Assembly: GCF_022539665.2 (NCBI RefSeq)
Contig: NC_081332.1
Location: 6,972,303 to 7,036,302 of the forward strand
Direction of reading: 5' to 3'
Length of the DNA stretch: 64,000 nucleotides
Source of the DNA: Daphnia carinata
Taxonomy: Eukaryota > Arthropoda > Branchiopoda > Diplostraca > Daphniidae
In this document: in pieces, positions 47,605 through 60,594 of the stretch
How positions within the stretch are numbered: position 1 is the first letter of the stretch
Layout: the number at the start of each line of letters is the position of its first letter
Notes under the pieces: generated by a model
What the model was told of the DNA's origin: nothing
The model's database searches: none
What the model saw: the letters and a program-made list of their open reading frames with translations, nothing else
Translations under genes and position numbers: made by a program

Positions 47605-47933
47605 ATATTGCTTGTAATGAAGTTAAAATCAAGAGCTGAAAATCGCTAATTCAAAATTGCAAATGTAAAAAGTGAAATCATGTAATGTCAACACACAAAT
47701 GTAAGCAACGTAGAAAAATCGCAACTCAAACCCTGGTGGAGGATTCACTAAGCTCAGCGCCACCTATATTCAAGTTCAAATATAGGGCAAAGGGCCAAAG
47801 TTAGGTCACTTGCTGTTTAATAACAAAAAAACTGGAAACCGCTTAGCCTACCCTGCTAGCAGACGACATTCGGTTGACCTAACTCGTTTAGTGTACACGT
47901 CTCCCCGTTAACCCTACGTCCAACGTTAGTAAA
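47605..47933. other. Noncoding DNA after the BEL integrase
   Basis: Expected place for a polypurine tract and 3' LTR, but I could not define either. A purine-rich GGTGGAGGA lies near 47740. Confidence 0.35.
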
Positions 47934-48735
47934 ATGGCCGAAAATCCACTCCCATCAGCAGCTTCGATCAAGGAAAAGCCTTAAGTGGGTTGGGAGCGTG
48001 AAGAGGAATGTTTTGCCAACCTCAAGGAGACCATCGCAGACATTTTACGGGCGAAAAAGGAAGCCATCGACCAAGTCTACAGGTACCAACGTGTGGTCGT
48101 ACGTCTCGTCGTGGAGTATGAAAAGGGGCAGCAAAACCTCGTGAACGTACATGTTCACTTCAAGAGCGAGAGAGACCCTGATGAGTGAGTACATCGGGTC
48201 TCTCTTACGCAAGGATCGAGAAAAGGTGGCCGATGCTCCGTTACCCACGCCGGTGGCCACTCCAGATCGTCTTACGTTCATCGTCCCGCTGCACACTCCT
48301 AACATCCCGTGCTTCTTGAAGTTGCACGTTAAGGGAGCAACCCCATGCAAGAGGATGATCTCAACATGTGAGGATTTTATGCTCCTCACCAACCAGGACC
48401 GGTTAGAGCTCCTCTTCCAACAACGCTGGTGCTTTGGGCGCTTCTTACCGACGGCCGTAGCTGGACACGTGAGGCTCAGGGATTACCCCCACCCTCGTCA
48501 GTGCGCGTTGTGCAACACCCGTGACCACCACCATATCCTCTGTGGCACAAAAAGGCCTACAAGGAATTTCTCCCCAACCATTGAAGAAATTATGTGTACA
48601 CCTTGCTCTTCTGACGTGTTCTTTGTTTTTTCTTGTTGGCACGGACCTGCAAATTTAGTGAGCCCCCTTTTTTGTTTTCTTTTTACCCCTTTTTGGAAGG
48701 TGAAGTCAGTTCGCATTAAGTGTTCACACAGATAA
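47934..48735 (+). pseudogene. Unrecognised gene with Cys/His motif, broken
   Basis: ATG at 47934 (MAENPLPSAASIKEK), an in-frame TAA at 47982-47984, then an open stretch (ECFANLKETIADILRAKKEA, YRYQRVVVRLVVEYEKGQQN). A frame change near 48178 leads to a second stretch (YIGSLLRKDREKVAD...CFLKLHVKGATPC) and a Cys/His cluster CALCNTRDHHHILC. The codon-like reading across the shift suggests one former gene of about 230 residues. Downstream are AATAAA at 48831-48836 and GAATTCGTAACA ending at 48935, which looks like an LTR end. It could be a gag-like protein of an unknown LTR element. No function is assigned. Confidence 0.4.
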
Positions 48736-49079
48736 TTGTCCCGTTTGTTTTTTCATCAAACTTTGTCTCAGTTTTTGTCCGTTGACTCCCAATCAAGCGT
48801 TCGTTTTGTGTTTCTCCCCTAAAACCCAGAAATAAAGCGTGTTTCTTTTTCTAACATCATCTCTTCCTTTAGTCATTCTCATCTCTATCATCCTCATTCT
48901 CTCTCTTACATCCCCAGCACGGGGAATTCGTAACACAAATGCTTGTTTTTAATTCTTTTCATGCTACAACGCATATATTTTCGTAACTCTCCTTTTCTAG
49001 CATACAATATATTCAATGGCTTCGTTCTCGTAAGCTAAACGTATAGCCTGGGAATTCATACCTTGCGCAAATTGGTTTT

Positions 49080-50060
49080 TAAGCCGCTGACGCTACCTTG
49101 CAAAACCCAAGGTAGTTAACCCAAAACTATCCCTGGCTTCAGCAGCCACCGATCGATACGTGAAATACAAACAACAATCAATCGAACAACAAGGGAGATC
49201 ACAGTACCCCAAGCGGAGTACTCAGCCAAAGTTCGCTTCCAGGATAACTAAATGAAATCTTATAAGTAAATGAAATCAGAGCAGGGAATATAGCTATTCA
49301 CACAGCAGAGAAATTCGTTTTTCAAAAAGCAGAAACGCAAATCCATTTAGAAGGATTTACAGCACACAAGGCTGGAGATATGGCATACCAACGAGAGATC
49401 GTGAGCCGACATACAAACAAAACTTTCCACTCCAAAGGAAAAACTTGTATACGGAACAATAAAGAAATTTCCAACAACCATACAGAGTGAACTACCAAAC
49501 AAATAAGAGTTACTCTCCAAGAACCGAAACAATCGCCAATACCAAAATTGGCCTACACACAACACAGAAGTCCGTGCTCCGAGGAACAGAGGTATTATTT
49601 GCCATAAGTGTAACCAAAAGGGACGCAAAGTGTAAAGCTTACTCCCCGTAGGGTTAAAGACTTTACGGAATTAAGACATTTAATAAATGAAGAACTCGAA
49701 ATGTGCTTTATCCACAATGATGAATGTATTTTCTAGGCTAGGACATCATAATACAGAAAAAGAATTGCAATATAAGAAGACGCGAGATACAGTGAGGAAC
49801 CTGAAAGTGAAATTCATGTAAATTTGATTCTAACAGACAAATAGAAATGCTTCAACTAATACGCATACCCATTAGAAATATTGAAATAGTAACAAGAGAT
49901 TACGTAGGAACTGGAGCAGAAGCCAGTCTAGTATCTGCAAATACATTATTTAGTATAAAAGATATAAATTTGAAACCAATTAAAACCCACAAAACTCCCC
50001 GATATTTAAGACAGCATCTCTGTTCAGTTACTAAAATCAATAGGACAACATAATTAACAA
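49080..50060 (+). pseudogene. Gypsy A/B-family gag-NC and protease relic
   Basis: A zinc knuckle start (RGIICHKCNQKGR, about 49590-49630) is followed at about 49847-49975 by a protease-like reading (LIRIPIRNIEIVTRDYVGTGAEASLVSANTLFSI). This parallels the protease of the elements at 7.8-23.5 kb, with DTG changed to GTG. Many stops. It shows that the family has an older, diverged copy here on the plus strand. Confidence 0.55.
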
Positions 50061-53019
50061 TTGCAATAAGTAATAGTGATTTAATTAATCACTACTTCCA
50101 TAGAAAGGAAGATTTTAATGAAAATTGTATTTTATTTAGAACATCTGTCTCAGGTTTGAGACACTCGTGTTCGATTCCAGTAACATTGTCGGTTTTCCAT
50201 TATAGGAGGACAGCATTTTTGAAACTTTAGCATTTGCTAAAATTTAATGCAAGTTCAGAAAAGTAGGCTTTCATTTCAGTTTCCGCAATATTAACTACTG
50301 ATTTTAACTACAGTCTTACGCAGATAATACAGTTGAACAGTTTATACTTTGGTAGTCAAGAATTCTAGATTCTGATTTTTGATTCTGGTTCGTATTCACT
50401 GATTCGTTTTCTTGATTTTTATCCTGAAAAAGTCTTGAACTATTTTGAATTTTGCTCTCTAAACCATTGAAAGTGTTATTCTATTCGGGTTTGATTCCAA
50501 ACCGATTTCAAATTGATTCGGCCGATCACTGCCTGAGGGCATAAATTTGACTTCTCTCCCTTTTTTTATTGTGAAATACAACGCAAATGTGGATAGTCTT
50601 ATAATCACTCATTTGCGCTGCCATCTGGCATCGGATAAATATAACTTTGATGAAATTATTTTCTTTCCATTGCAGCCCAGTTTTCTTACTATTGTGACGA
50701 GAAGTGGCAACCATCAACGAATCAAGTGATTTCCCCTTTTTCTTTCCACAACCGTTGACAGATTAAATTTGCCGACTGTTGGATTCACTTCTCTCTCCAC
50801 ACTTTTTTGGTGGCATTTAGCAATGGGAGTTCATAATACGGAAGAGAAATATGATCAGGTTTAGCGTATCTCTTTAACTCTACTATCCCATACGCATTTC
50901 GCACTGTGGACGACTTTGTAGTCAGTATATAGTTACACGGTGGGAAACGAGCAGGCTGGCCGATCATGGAACAAGGAGATTTTTAAGTAAGAAAACGGGG
51001 GTATTGTCATACTAATAATGTTGTTTGTTCGACAATTTCTGCAATGGAACATCCAGAGATAAGGATATGGGACACGGAATAAGGAAAGCCGCCATGACAA
51101 ATTTCGGAACTCCATCTAGCGGCTAAATTCTTCTCTTGTTCATTAGCAGACGAATTCTATGTAAAAAAAACAATGTTAAAGAGGCTGATTTGAAATGGTC
51201 AAGGAAAGTCAGACAATGCACCAGATAAAAACACACAAAAAAGTTTTATTACTAAAAGTAAACTCATATGAAATTAGTTTTACAGATTGGTGTAAATTAT
51301 GACTTGTTTAACTGGTTACGATGAGTTTCTTCATACATTTTTGACTGAATATTTTGATGTAAGATAAACATCTTATTTTGAAAAATCTGCTAACAACAAA
51401 TTTAACAAGGTAATTAACAATATTGAATTCCTCTTCATGATGGTCTTGGGGTCCGTCTGTATCGATATGTCCGTACAAAACTACCGAATTAGGTCTACTG
51501 TTAGCTAATATATTCCATTTCGCTGAGAACAAAAGCCAGTATGGCAAAGCGAAACCGAAGTGAAGTGAGGACAAAAAGAAGTTTTTTAAGGTTTAAATCT
51601 AGGCGTCTAATATTTCAACCAGATAATTCGTCGCAGGGCATCATTAGGAAACTTATTAAATGAAACTGGTGGATCACTTCTCTTCGAATAGCAGTTAACG
51701 GCACGACATTTGGGAGGCATTTGCACATTTTTACCAAAACAGAAGAAAAAACCACATCTAGCTGGGTATTTTGCAGGATAAAATGTGATAGTTAGCTAAC
51801 AGGTTCCTGGAAAGTAATAGGAAGCCAAAAATTCCAGAAAATCGACCCCTTTTGATTCAACAAGTTTTCATCGCCCTCCGAGTCACAGAACTTTCTTTGT
51901 GTATTTTTATCTGGCGAATTGTTCCACTTCCCTTGCCCACATTCAAATCAGCCGCCTGCCACATTGGTTACTTGCAGGGAATTCGTCTGCTAATGATGAA
52001 GGCAGGAAATTACCCGATAGATGTTGAGCCAAAATGTGTCATGGTGGCTATAACACGGCCGTGTCCCATCTCCTTATCTCTGGGAACATCGGCCATCCAA
52101 TGGCAGCAAATAAACAGGTTTTGCAGGTGGACGGACGGAAAGCTATGATGGCGGCCAGGTATAGTGTATAGACGGAAAAAGTGTACAGATAGACACCTGC
52201 AAGAGGCTTGACGAGGAAACAAAAACAACATTGGTTTGGCCGGTAATAAAATGTGGAAATTGGGTACCAAAAAGAATCATTTTTATGGGTTTTTTCTTTG
52301 GTAAAAAGATGGATTACCAAAAAACAGCAATACTTTTGAATCTTCAAAATAAATGGACCTAACTATAATTTCAGTTAGATGATTTGACGGACAGAAAATA
52401 TAATTTCCTGTAGTTAGAGTAGTCGCGGGTAAAAAGAAGGGTTACCAACAAAACAGCTGCTACTTTTGATTTCTCAAAAACAAATGTAGCCGTTCAGAAT
52501 CATGGCAAACAAAAAAATGGAATTACAAGAGGCTCGAGTTTTTCTATTGTTTTTCCGCTTCGAGCAATTTAAGTTGGGAAGCCGAATGCTTACAGTCTTT
52601 GCCCTAGTTCCTCAGACGACAATGGAGAAAATCCATTTTCGACGACGAAAAACCTTGCTTCGTTACCATCTAAAAAACGTCCACTAATACATAACAATGA
52701 TTTATTAAAAATTACTTATAAGGGTAAACGTTTAAAGGGGTTTTCACTAAAGAGTCTAAAAATCATGTTTTAGAAACATTCCACCGTAAGAAAATTGTGT
52801 TTAAAATATCATATTGATGTCTTAAGCCACCATGATAGGCCACAGGCCCAGTGGAGGAGGCATCGACAGATACGACCAGAGGATGGGGGTTGGTACAGAC
52901 GGACCACTGGTAGCGAAGCAAATGCAACTTTGAGCTTCTCTAGGTTGGTGTGATTTCGCGCGTCCCACACCCCTGAATTAGTTCATACGTACGTAGCAAC
53001 TATCAATCTTTAACGTCTT
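50061..53019. other. Noncoding DNA with one short direct repeat
   Basis: No gene found. A ~50-bp block (GGTAAAAAGATGGATTACC...ACTTTTGAATCTTC) at about 52300-52350 recurs at about 52429-52485. Confidence 0.45.
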
Positions 53020-53720
53020 GAATCACCCAGAACGGCCTTTCTCAGCGGACAAAGGTGGGTATGGAGAAATAGGCTTCTGACCGGCCGGAAGGGACTCAGT
53101 GGATGCTCTGCTGCTGAGTTCTCTGCTGAACACCCGATTGGTCCTTTTCCGCTTTGACTGTCTCTGCATTGACTTTATTGCAATTGTTGCAATACCGATT
53201 GAGGTGGCTAACGTGACCACATCGATGGCATATCTGGTCAGCCACCCAACAGGCTCCTTTTAGGTGATGGTGGCCACATTGACCGCAATATTAGCAACTA
53301 TTTGAGCAGCTGCTGTCCCCACCGTGTTGCTGCTGTCCGCGTTTTTGCCGTGGCCCTGAGGAACCAGGCTTGCTGCTATTATTCTTGCCGCGGCCACCGG
53401 TCTTCCAGCGATGTACGGCCTCTGCTCACTTCATCTGATCAAGCTGCAACTTGGGCGTTTCGGACAATCAGAGAATTTGGATTGCTTAGGTAAACTGAAG
53501 ATCTTGTTCGATAGCAAGGTAGAGGAGTCGGCAACACCGAGAAATAATTGGTCACGCTTGTTGGACTCAGCATCGCCTTCATAGTTGCAATTCTTTATGG
53601 GGCTCTGCAATTCTTGTAGCCATGACTCACAAACACGAACCTCTCGTACACCTCACTGCTGAAAGGCTTGAAATGAAGAGCAAACTTGTACAACATTGAT
53701 TTGATCTTGTTCGTATCACC
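53020..53720 (-). pseudogene. Relic gag with two CCHC zinc knuckles
   Basis: Minus-strand reading near 53290-53160 gives two knuckles, CGQCGHHHLKGAC and CHRCGHVSHLNRYC. Upstream (about 53720-53480) the reading RDQLFLGVAD...LSKQ resembles a capsid C-terminal part. Frame changes and stops throughout. No neighbouring pol is seen. Confidence 0.5.
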
Positions 53721-54629
53721 TCTCGACTTTAAGTTATTAAAGAGATAGAGGTTATGATAGTCTAGTTTATTTTAGCCTTATGTTTAATGAACTTTTTTCT
53801 ATTCAAAATTTAGTTATTTAGAATTTCCTACTAATAATAATTATATATCCGAAGTTGATTCAAGTATGGAAATTGTCTCTGAACCATCTCTTGACATATC
53901 CACCAACATTGGTAAGGCGAAAACTAGTTCTACGTTCAAAAACAAAAGGGAAAATAGGTGAGAAAATGAAACATGAAACAAACTTTAAGCCAACCAAATT
54001 AATTCACATTATAATTCCAAGTTCAATTTTAGATGGTGAAAAACGTATCATTCTCTATCCTGAAACGCTTATCAAATAAGTTGGGCCAGGCAAGAGAAAG
54101 GGAACTTCGTATGATGAATGCCTTATTGGACAGTGCAAAGTAAAGCCAAATGCACTACCAGCAGTAGACAATTTAAGAGGCAACATCACAAAACACCTTT
54201 AAATTAAATATAACAAAGAAAATTTTGAAAATTTCAATTTTCTATGCAAAGAAACTGACATTACCAAGTGAAACGAATTTCAAATTGAAACGAAGTAGTT
54301 CTTTCCTGAAAACACAAGGAACTGCAGCAACATTAAAAGAAACTCAAACAAAACTATCGTAAAGTGCCAACCTACGAATTTTAGGTCTTAAATACATTAC
54401 GAGACCGAAATTTAGATTTTTTTTGTGCATACTATGCCCTCGTCTTGGAGTCAAAACAAAACGATACTGTGAGAAGTGCGATAAGTGTTTCCTTCGAAAG
54501 AAAAAGATAAGGCTTAAAGGAAACCTGAATCAAGCAAAATGGCTCTGCAATATGGCTGACTGGTTTTAAGGGCCAACAGTTCGTTATAGTAAAATCACAT
54601 CAATACAGAAGTGATTTTCATGAAGTTGG
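53721..54629. other. AT-rich DNA with coding-like scraps
   Basis: Short readings such as EVDSSMEIVSEPSLDISTN (about 53850) and RERELRMMNALLDSAK (about 54095) look like decayed coding sequence on the plus strand. I cannot identify them. Confidence 0.25.
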
Positions 54630-54786
54630 ATCGTATTATGCAAAAAAATTGTACCGCTACCGTTACCGTGTGTTACTTAGAAAAAAAATTACCGCGGTAG
54701 TACCACTACCGCTTTACTTTTGAAGAAAAATTGAAGTACCGCTACCGCGGTAGCGGTACTATTTAAAAGTACCGCTTCCAACCCTG
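54630..54786. mobile_element. hAT-like terminus with palindromic subterminal repeats
   Basis: The right end reads, inward on the minus strand, CAGGGTTGGAAGCGGTAC, a classic hAT terminus form. The stretch is packed with TACCGC/GCGGTA motifs, including a perfect 26-bp palindrome at 54735-54760 (half-site AGTACCGCTACCG). The partner end was not found. Confidence 0.5.
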
Positions 54787-54869
54787 ACCGTTATTGATGA
54801 ATAATCATCGTATTAAGGTGCAATTGTATTAGGCCTATCCGTGTTACTGAATGTTTCCATTTTTCCTGT

Positions 54870-55440
54870 GGCAATATGCAATGTAAATATATCAAACCGA
54901 TCAATCTAAATCTGCTTCTAGATTTCTCTGTGTGGTATTCCTAATATTTAAATATGTAATCCTTCAGAAAAAGTACCATAGAAGCCCATATACGAGTAAT
55001 GGATTAAGCAGGATATCTTAAGCAGGAGATCACGTGTTCGAGTCTCGTTGGGACCTATTAGTTTAATGATATGCAAAGTAAATATGTAAAAAACATAAAC
55101 GTGAATCTGCTGCTACATTTGTCAGCGTGGTATTCTTAATATTGAAATATGTAATGATTAAGAGCATTAGCATAGTAACCCATTTACTTTTAAGGAGTAA
55201 AGATCTCCTATCTAATTCATTGCAATTTGTGATTGTATGAACGTTGAACGTATTCTTTTTTAACCTTTCCTATTTCCCAATGGTTAATAGCCAATGAAAC
55301 CACTGGTCTCAGGGGTAAATGGCAAAGCTCATGCCTAGAAAGCGGGAAATCATAAGTTCGATTCTAGTTGGGATCTATTAAATTCATGAAATGGAAAACA
55401 GATTTATCTAACCCAACAATGTATACCTGATTCTACATTT
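54870..55440. repeat. Tandem repeats with tRNA-like cores, left array
   Basis: Units of about 320 bp. Each contains a tRNA-like piece ending GTTCGAGTCTCGTTGGGACC (box B-like, 55036-55055) or GTTCGATTCTAGTTGGGATC (55356-55375), followed by CTATTAG...ATGATATGCAAAGTAAAT...CTGCT...CTACATTT. The same unit makes up 60958-61870. Confidence 0.7.
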
Positions 55441-55459
55441 CTCCGTGAGAAATAAAGCA

Positions 55460-55515
55460 AATAAAGTTAATATAATATAAGTAAATAAAGTTAATATAAT
55501 ATAAGTAAATAAAGT
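55460..55515. repeat. 24-bp AT minisatellite
   Basis: AAATAAAGTTAATATAATATAAGT occurs about 2.4 times in perfect tandem copies where the BEL element breaks off. Confidence 0.7.
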
Positions 55516-55540
55516 TAAAAGCTGAATAGCTGGCAGTAGT

Positions 55541-58400
55541 ATGGGGTGTTTAGTCGCGTAGTCTATTGGTGCGTAAAGTATACGTTCACCTACTCGCAAC
55601 TGATCGACTTCGTCCAATAAGGACTTGAAGATGCAATGCTAGGATCTGAGTAGCAATTCCAGATTCTTGCGAAGGGCGTAGATGTCTTCAACAAAGCCCA
55701 ATTCCTGCGCACGTTTGATGCATATTACCAGCGACGTTATCATGTCTTCTGTCGTTAGCTCTCCGGCCATGTGTTTTTCGCAACGTAATTATCGCCTGAG
55801 CGATTTTAGAAAATCTTTCACTACAAGCTAGAATTCGTTTAAGTTTCAACAGACTGGGAAAACGGGTGACACATCGATCGATGACGTGGTTTTCATCCTC
55901 CGTTTTGACCGCTAGGATACGAATCACGTTTACATCCCGTTCTTGTGGCTCCGTAATTTCTTCCCAAGTGTAGCATTCTGATGGGTCCAGATTCAGGACC
56001 GGAGGTCCTTTGGGAAAGTTGAATAACTCGTTGACATGGTCGATGCACCCACTGCAGAGGTCTGCGGGATTTTAGTCTCCACCAACATGATGCCATTGCC
56101 GACGACCCGTGTTGCGGAGTATTTTACCGATGCGGTTGTTGACGAAAACTTCAAATCGGCAGGGATTCGAATGGATCAAACGCAACACCGTTTGTGAGTC
56201 GGTATGGAAGGTTACTTGACGCAGGTCGATTCCCAGTTCACGACAAATCGTGAGAGCGATATTGAGACCCTCTACTGCAGCTTACAGCTTTAAACGTGGA
56301 ATCGTGAGACCTTACACCCGTATAGCATGTGTTTTTGATTTGACAATAAACGACACGCTAATCCACTGGTCCTCGAATACGGTACGGAAGTAATCTACAG
56401 CTCCGAAACCTTTGAAGCTTGCACCCGTAAAGACATGGAGGTGCTTGTGTGTCGAACGACAACGTTTGGATCGGAAACATCTCGGAACCGAAAGAGACTC
56501 AAATAAATTTTCGTGGTGGTCATACCAGCAATAGAATCGTTGCCCCAATTTTTCAGGTTACGCGTCGTCCCAGCCAACCCGTTTCTCATTCATCCAGATG
56601 TCTTGGAGCAAAGACTTCATGAGAAACACAACAGGTTCTACGAGTCCCAGCGGGTCGTAGACACTAGAGATAATGCTTAAGAAGGCTCCCTTGGTGAGGA
56701 TCTCGTTGTTCAACGGCTTTCGTATCTTGAACGTCAGCATATCTCTCGCTGTCCCACATCACCTGGGGTGTTCTTTCAATGGGGAGTCTTTCCATGTCTA
56801 GGTCCAGAGTTGGTGAAGCGAGGCCGAATTTCCGTAACGCTGCTATCACTGTCATCGATGACGATGTCCACTTCGTTAACTTGAAACCACCTAATTGAAG
56901 AAGGGCTTTCATTTGGCGGGACCGTTTGACTGCCTTTTCTTCCGAATCATAGAGTCTCTCGAGTCGAGGTAGTTGTCGAAGTAAAAATTCCGTCGAACAC
57001 TGTCAGCTACTTCTGGGAACTGGTCGCGATTATCATCGGCAGTTCTGTTGAGGGCGAATATGCAGGACGTCAGAGATGATACCGCCCGAAATACATGAAC
57101 GGTCATCTGGTACGTCAACGGAGCTGAACCGCTGCCAATCGTCCGGTAGACAAATCGGAAGGCTGCCTGGTCGTCTTCGGGAACTTTCACCTGGCGAAAC
57201 ATTTTCTCGATGTCCGCTCCGACTGGTATGAGATAACGGCGGAAGCGGAGAAGCACACGGAGTAGGCTAACGAGTAAGTTAGGTCCCCGAACCAAGTTCT
57301 CATTAATCGATGTGCCAACCAATTCTGCAGCTCCGTCGAATACGACTCGGACTTTGGTTGATTAGCAAGACGGGCTCACGACCGCGTGATTCGGTAGATA
57401 TCATGTCTTCTTCGTCTCCGTCCGTGCCTCTTGAGTCTCGAGGAGTCTGGCGTACTCAGGCCGGTGTTTTCCTTTACCACTGCATCGTATTTTTGGGCGA
57501 AACTAACGTCTCGATGATTATGTTGAGAGAGCGTAGAGCCTCTTCAATGCAGACGACCGATTGTTCGGAAGGTTTACGTCGTCGGCTCTCCACATTAAAC
57601 CGACTTGATATCGATTCCCAATATTTTTTACTGAGGGTTCAAGGATACGTTTTCCGCGTAGATCGTCTTCAGACAGAACGGGCTGTTCTACATCCATGTC
57701 TTTGGCCTCGAGCTACTAAAATTTCTTGACCAACTCGTTTAGGTCTAGGTCTCGTCTAGGTCTCGCTTACCAGATGAGCGATGAACGGGTGTCCATCCTG
57801 TGGCAGGTCCGTTTGACCACCCAAACACCAACCAAACGGTGTCTTGAAGGCGATGGGCCCAGTCGTTCAAGCCGGTGGCTAGATGGAAGTTACATGATCA
57901 TGGTCCTCTGCTACGTCGATTGCTATCAGCACGGTTACATCCTCTTGTTAAACGGTCGGGACATCAATACCACGTAGGTGTGTCCATAACTCCAATTGTC
58001 GAGGGTCGAGCGACGAATACGGCGTCACCTTCAACTGGTTTGTACCATCCCTAGGTCGAAGTTCACTACGAAAGCCGACACGTTAGATGTGGGTCCATCA
58101 GTCCAGTCCGGTCCAACGAGTCACAACCTTCTCGCTATGTCACTCCTAATCAGCATGGTTTCGCTTCCGGTATCCAGAAAACCAAAAGGGTCGACCCACG
58201 TTTGACCAACTCCAATATGAACCGGTACGATCTTGAAACGTACACGTCGTTTTACCGTTTCCAAGTGGGTTAGGGTCCCAAGGAATGCGGTCGATGGTGG
58301 CGCTGGGTGGCGCTGGGGCCCATTGCAATGGTACAGTTAATATCCTTGGGACATTCCTTGCGTTCGTGTTTGCTTGTGAGACACAACAGACTTCTTCCGG
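55541..58400 (-). pseudogene. pol: BEL/Pao protease, RT, RNase H, integrase start; heavily decayed
   Basis: Protease: FLDTGSETMLIRSDIA near 58190-58145. RT: NENLVRGPNLLVSLLRVLLRFR, ADIEKMFRQVKV and QMTVHVFR at 57322-57060. The active site reads YFDN instead of YVDD (about 56970). Then YDPLGLVEPVVF (about 56660), RNase H with FTGASFKGFG (catalytic Asp replaced by Gly, about 56440), and the integrase opening LRVGERI...KHPILLPA at 55610-55545. This is the BEL/Pao domain order. Frames change at least six times. Confidence 0.8.
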
Positions 58401-60336
58401 ACTTTAATACTTTCTCAACCCTTTTCGTGGGCGTGAGACATCAAGACGGCGCAGGTTGAAAAATTGTGAGCCCTACCGTTACATACAAGGCATTTTCACC
58501 GTTCCGTCTTCTCGGCTGCTATCTTCCCTGATCTGGATCGGTTCCTTGGAGGCTTGGTTCATGAAGATGACGGCGCTGATCTCAAACCTTCCATCGTCGA
58601 TACGCGTCCAATGGTCGACGTGTGTGAGATGCTGGGTCGTTTGACATACTTCTTTTCGTCGAACTTTACACTTTTGGACGTCGATGTGGGTAAAGACTCG
58701 AATACATTTTTTCCATGCTTCTTGCTCATGGATTTCAACGTTACCCAGTCGTCTAAGTCTAGAACATTCAGTTCTACGCCTGGCCTTTTCCGTTCCACTT
58801 ATCCTTGACTTAAGGCGTCAAGTTTGCTTTAAGAGCCATCTAGGTGGTACGGCTGTAGAGCTCGTGCGTATACTTCGATTTTGAAAGCATGGCTACTGCC
58901 CCATGAAGATGGTTTGCGAAAGTTTTGAGGCTGGCGGAATCTAGGCTCCGCTCAATGGCGGGACCTGTAGAAGGTCGTCGAGATATATCTGATCCATAAT
59001 CTCCGTACGACCGTAGACTGCGTCCAGACGCTCCCATACCACGGAGTACATTGTTCCGTAGGTCAGACATTCGCCTATCTTATTGCCACTTTTAGGCTAG
59101 CAGCTTCTCCAACATGAAAAGGAGTACCGGGGAGTCCTCATACTCTTCGTACAAGGCTTGGAATTTGGCCTTGAATCTAGCGTAATTTTTCGGATTATTG
59201 TCAAACGGTTAGATCTTGAAGTGTAGAGGTTTTATACGACTACAGCAGCCACAGTGAAGTCGATTGACTTTACCGAGGTTATGTGGCGCGAAACTTCGTC
59301 GTGATCTGTCAGGTCGCAACTGGAAGACGTCGTGACCAAAGTCCCTCGCCGCGGGTCTCGTGGAGATAGATCAGCGGCTACTAATTTTCTACGATGTGGG
59401 ACTGCATCATCGATCGTCTTGGAAGGGGACAAGGTTGAAACATCTTGACGAGTTGGTAAGATCTGTGATCGCTCTGGAAGTCGTTGATCTTGAAACGTTC
59501 GGGTGTGAACCTTCATCACATCTATTTTCGATCGAAGGTCTTCGATTTTGGCGCTCAACTCCACCTTAACTGCGTCATTGTTCTGATCCAAACCGTCCAA
59601 TGTTCGATGTGCTTCCCTGAATAGCGTGTTGTTGGCAGCAATATCGTTGGACGTAACTCTTGAGCTGTCAATGGGTTAACTCTTCACTCATACTTCTTAA
59701 CGCCTAAGGGTTTCTGTGACGAAAGTTGTATTTGCCTCCATCTGGGCCCATGCGGTTCACAACTTCAATTCCAGCTTCAGCATCTGGGCTTGGGTCTCTA
59801 AATCCCCATGGCTTGATTGTTGCAGAAGGCTGGTTGGCTTAGCGTTGGAATTCCTCTTTCGGACAACGTGGTACTGCTTGTGATGTCCGAGGCTGATGTC
59901 CCGATCGAACTGTCGGAAGGATTTGAGGAAGTGGCGGAACGACTTGAAATTTGATAATTTCCCCATGATCAGGTTTGAGGTCTACTTCCCACTTTTCACA
60001 TGCTTGACGTTGCTGATCGGTCTGGCCGGATATACTTTCTGTGTATTTGAGATGTATTTCTTTGAGCTTGTCGTAGATAACAATCAATTCGTCACGCCAT
60101 GCTGTTACTTGCAATTTTTTCAATCTGATTGCTCCCATCTTGTGGTCTTCCACTGCCTTTCTGAGCTGTGTCGTTAACTTCGTGTGGGCCGCCTTGCTGT
60201 TCCCTCGTTTCTTTTTGAGATCGTTTTCAGGAAGTAGTGGGCTCACACTCTTCTGCCGTTCAGGTTATGATGCGTCTACCATTGGGTTGTGTCCGTCCAT
60301 GTCCTTATTTTCGGCTTTAGGTACGGCTTCACTCAT
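58401..60336 (-). pseudogene. gag: BEL/Pao gag, decayed
   Basis: ATG at 60336 (MSEAVPKAENKD). A helical region 60246-59840 (KLTTQLRKAVEDHK, ELIVIYDKLKEIH) is typical of BEL gag N-termini. It continues with frame changes through 59600-58850 and a Cys/His-rich part near 58760-58600 (KKCIRVF, KVRRKEVCQTTQHLTH) resembling the BEL zinc-finger/CHxxLC segment before the protease. Confidence 0.6.
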
Positions 60337-60573
60337 GACGTAGAGACGTTATTATAGGCTGATAGAGCCAGACGTTAACAGATGGCGATGATTCAGGTAG
60401 ATACGCCGACCCTCTAGTCCGATAGCAAACACGTGATAGACAGGGCTTAGCCTTCAGGCTGGCGTAGACGTCTGCCAAAGTGCGTGTGCCAAAACAGAGG
60501 AAAATATCCGACGATGTTACAAATCTGGTGAGGTTTTACAAACGAGGAGAACAAAAATGCACGTGCTCGTCAA

Positions 60574-60592
60574 ATCCCGGGTTTCGGCACCA
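60574..60592 (-). other. Primer-binding site of the BEL/Pao element
   Basis: On the minus strand TGGTGCCGAAACCCGGGAT, two bases after the LTR end. This is the usual BEL/Pao primer site, complementary to a tRNA 3' end (tRNA-Gly in described elements). Confidence 0.8.
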
Positions 60593-60594
60593 TT

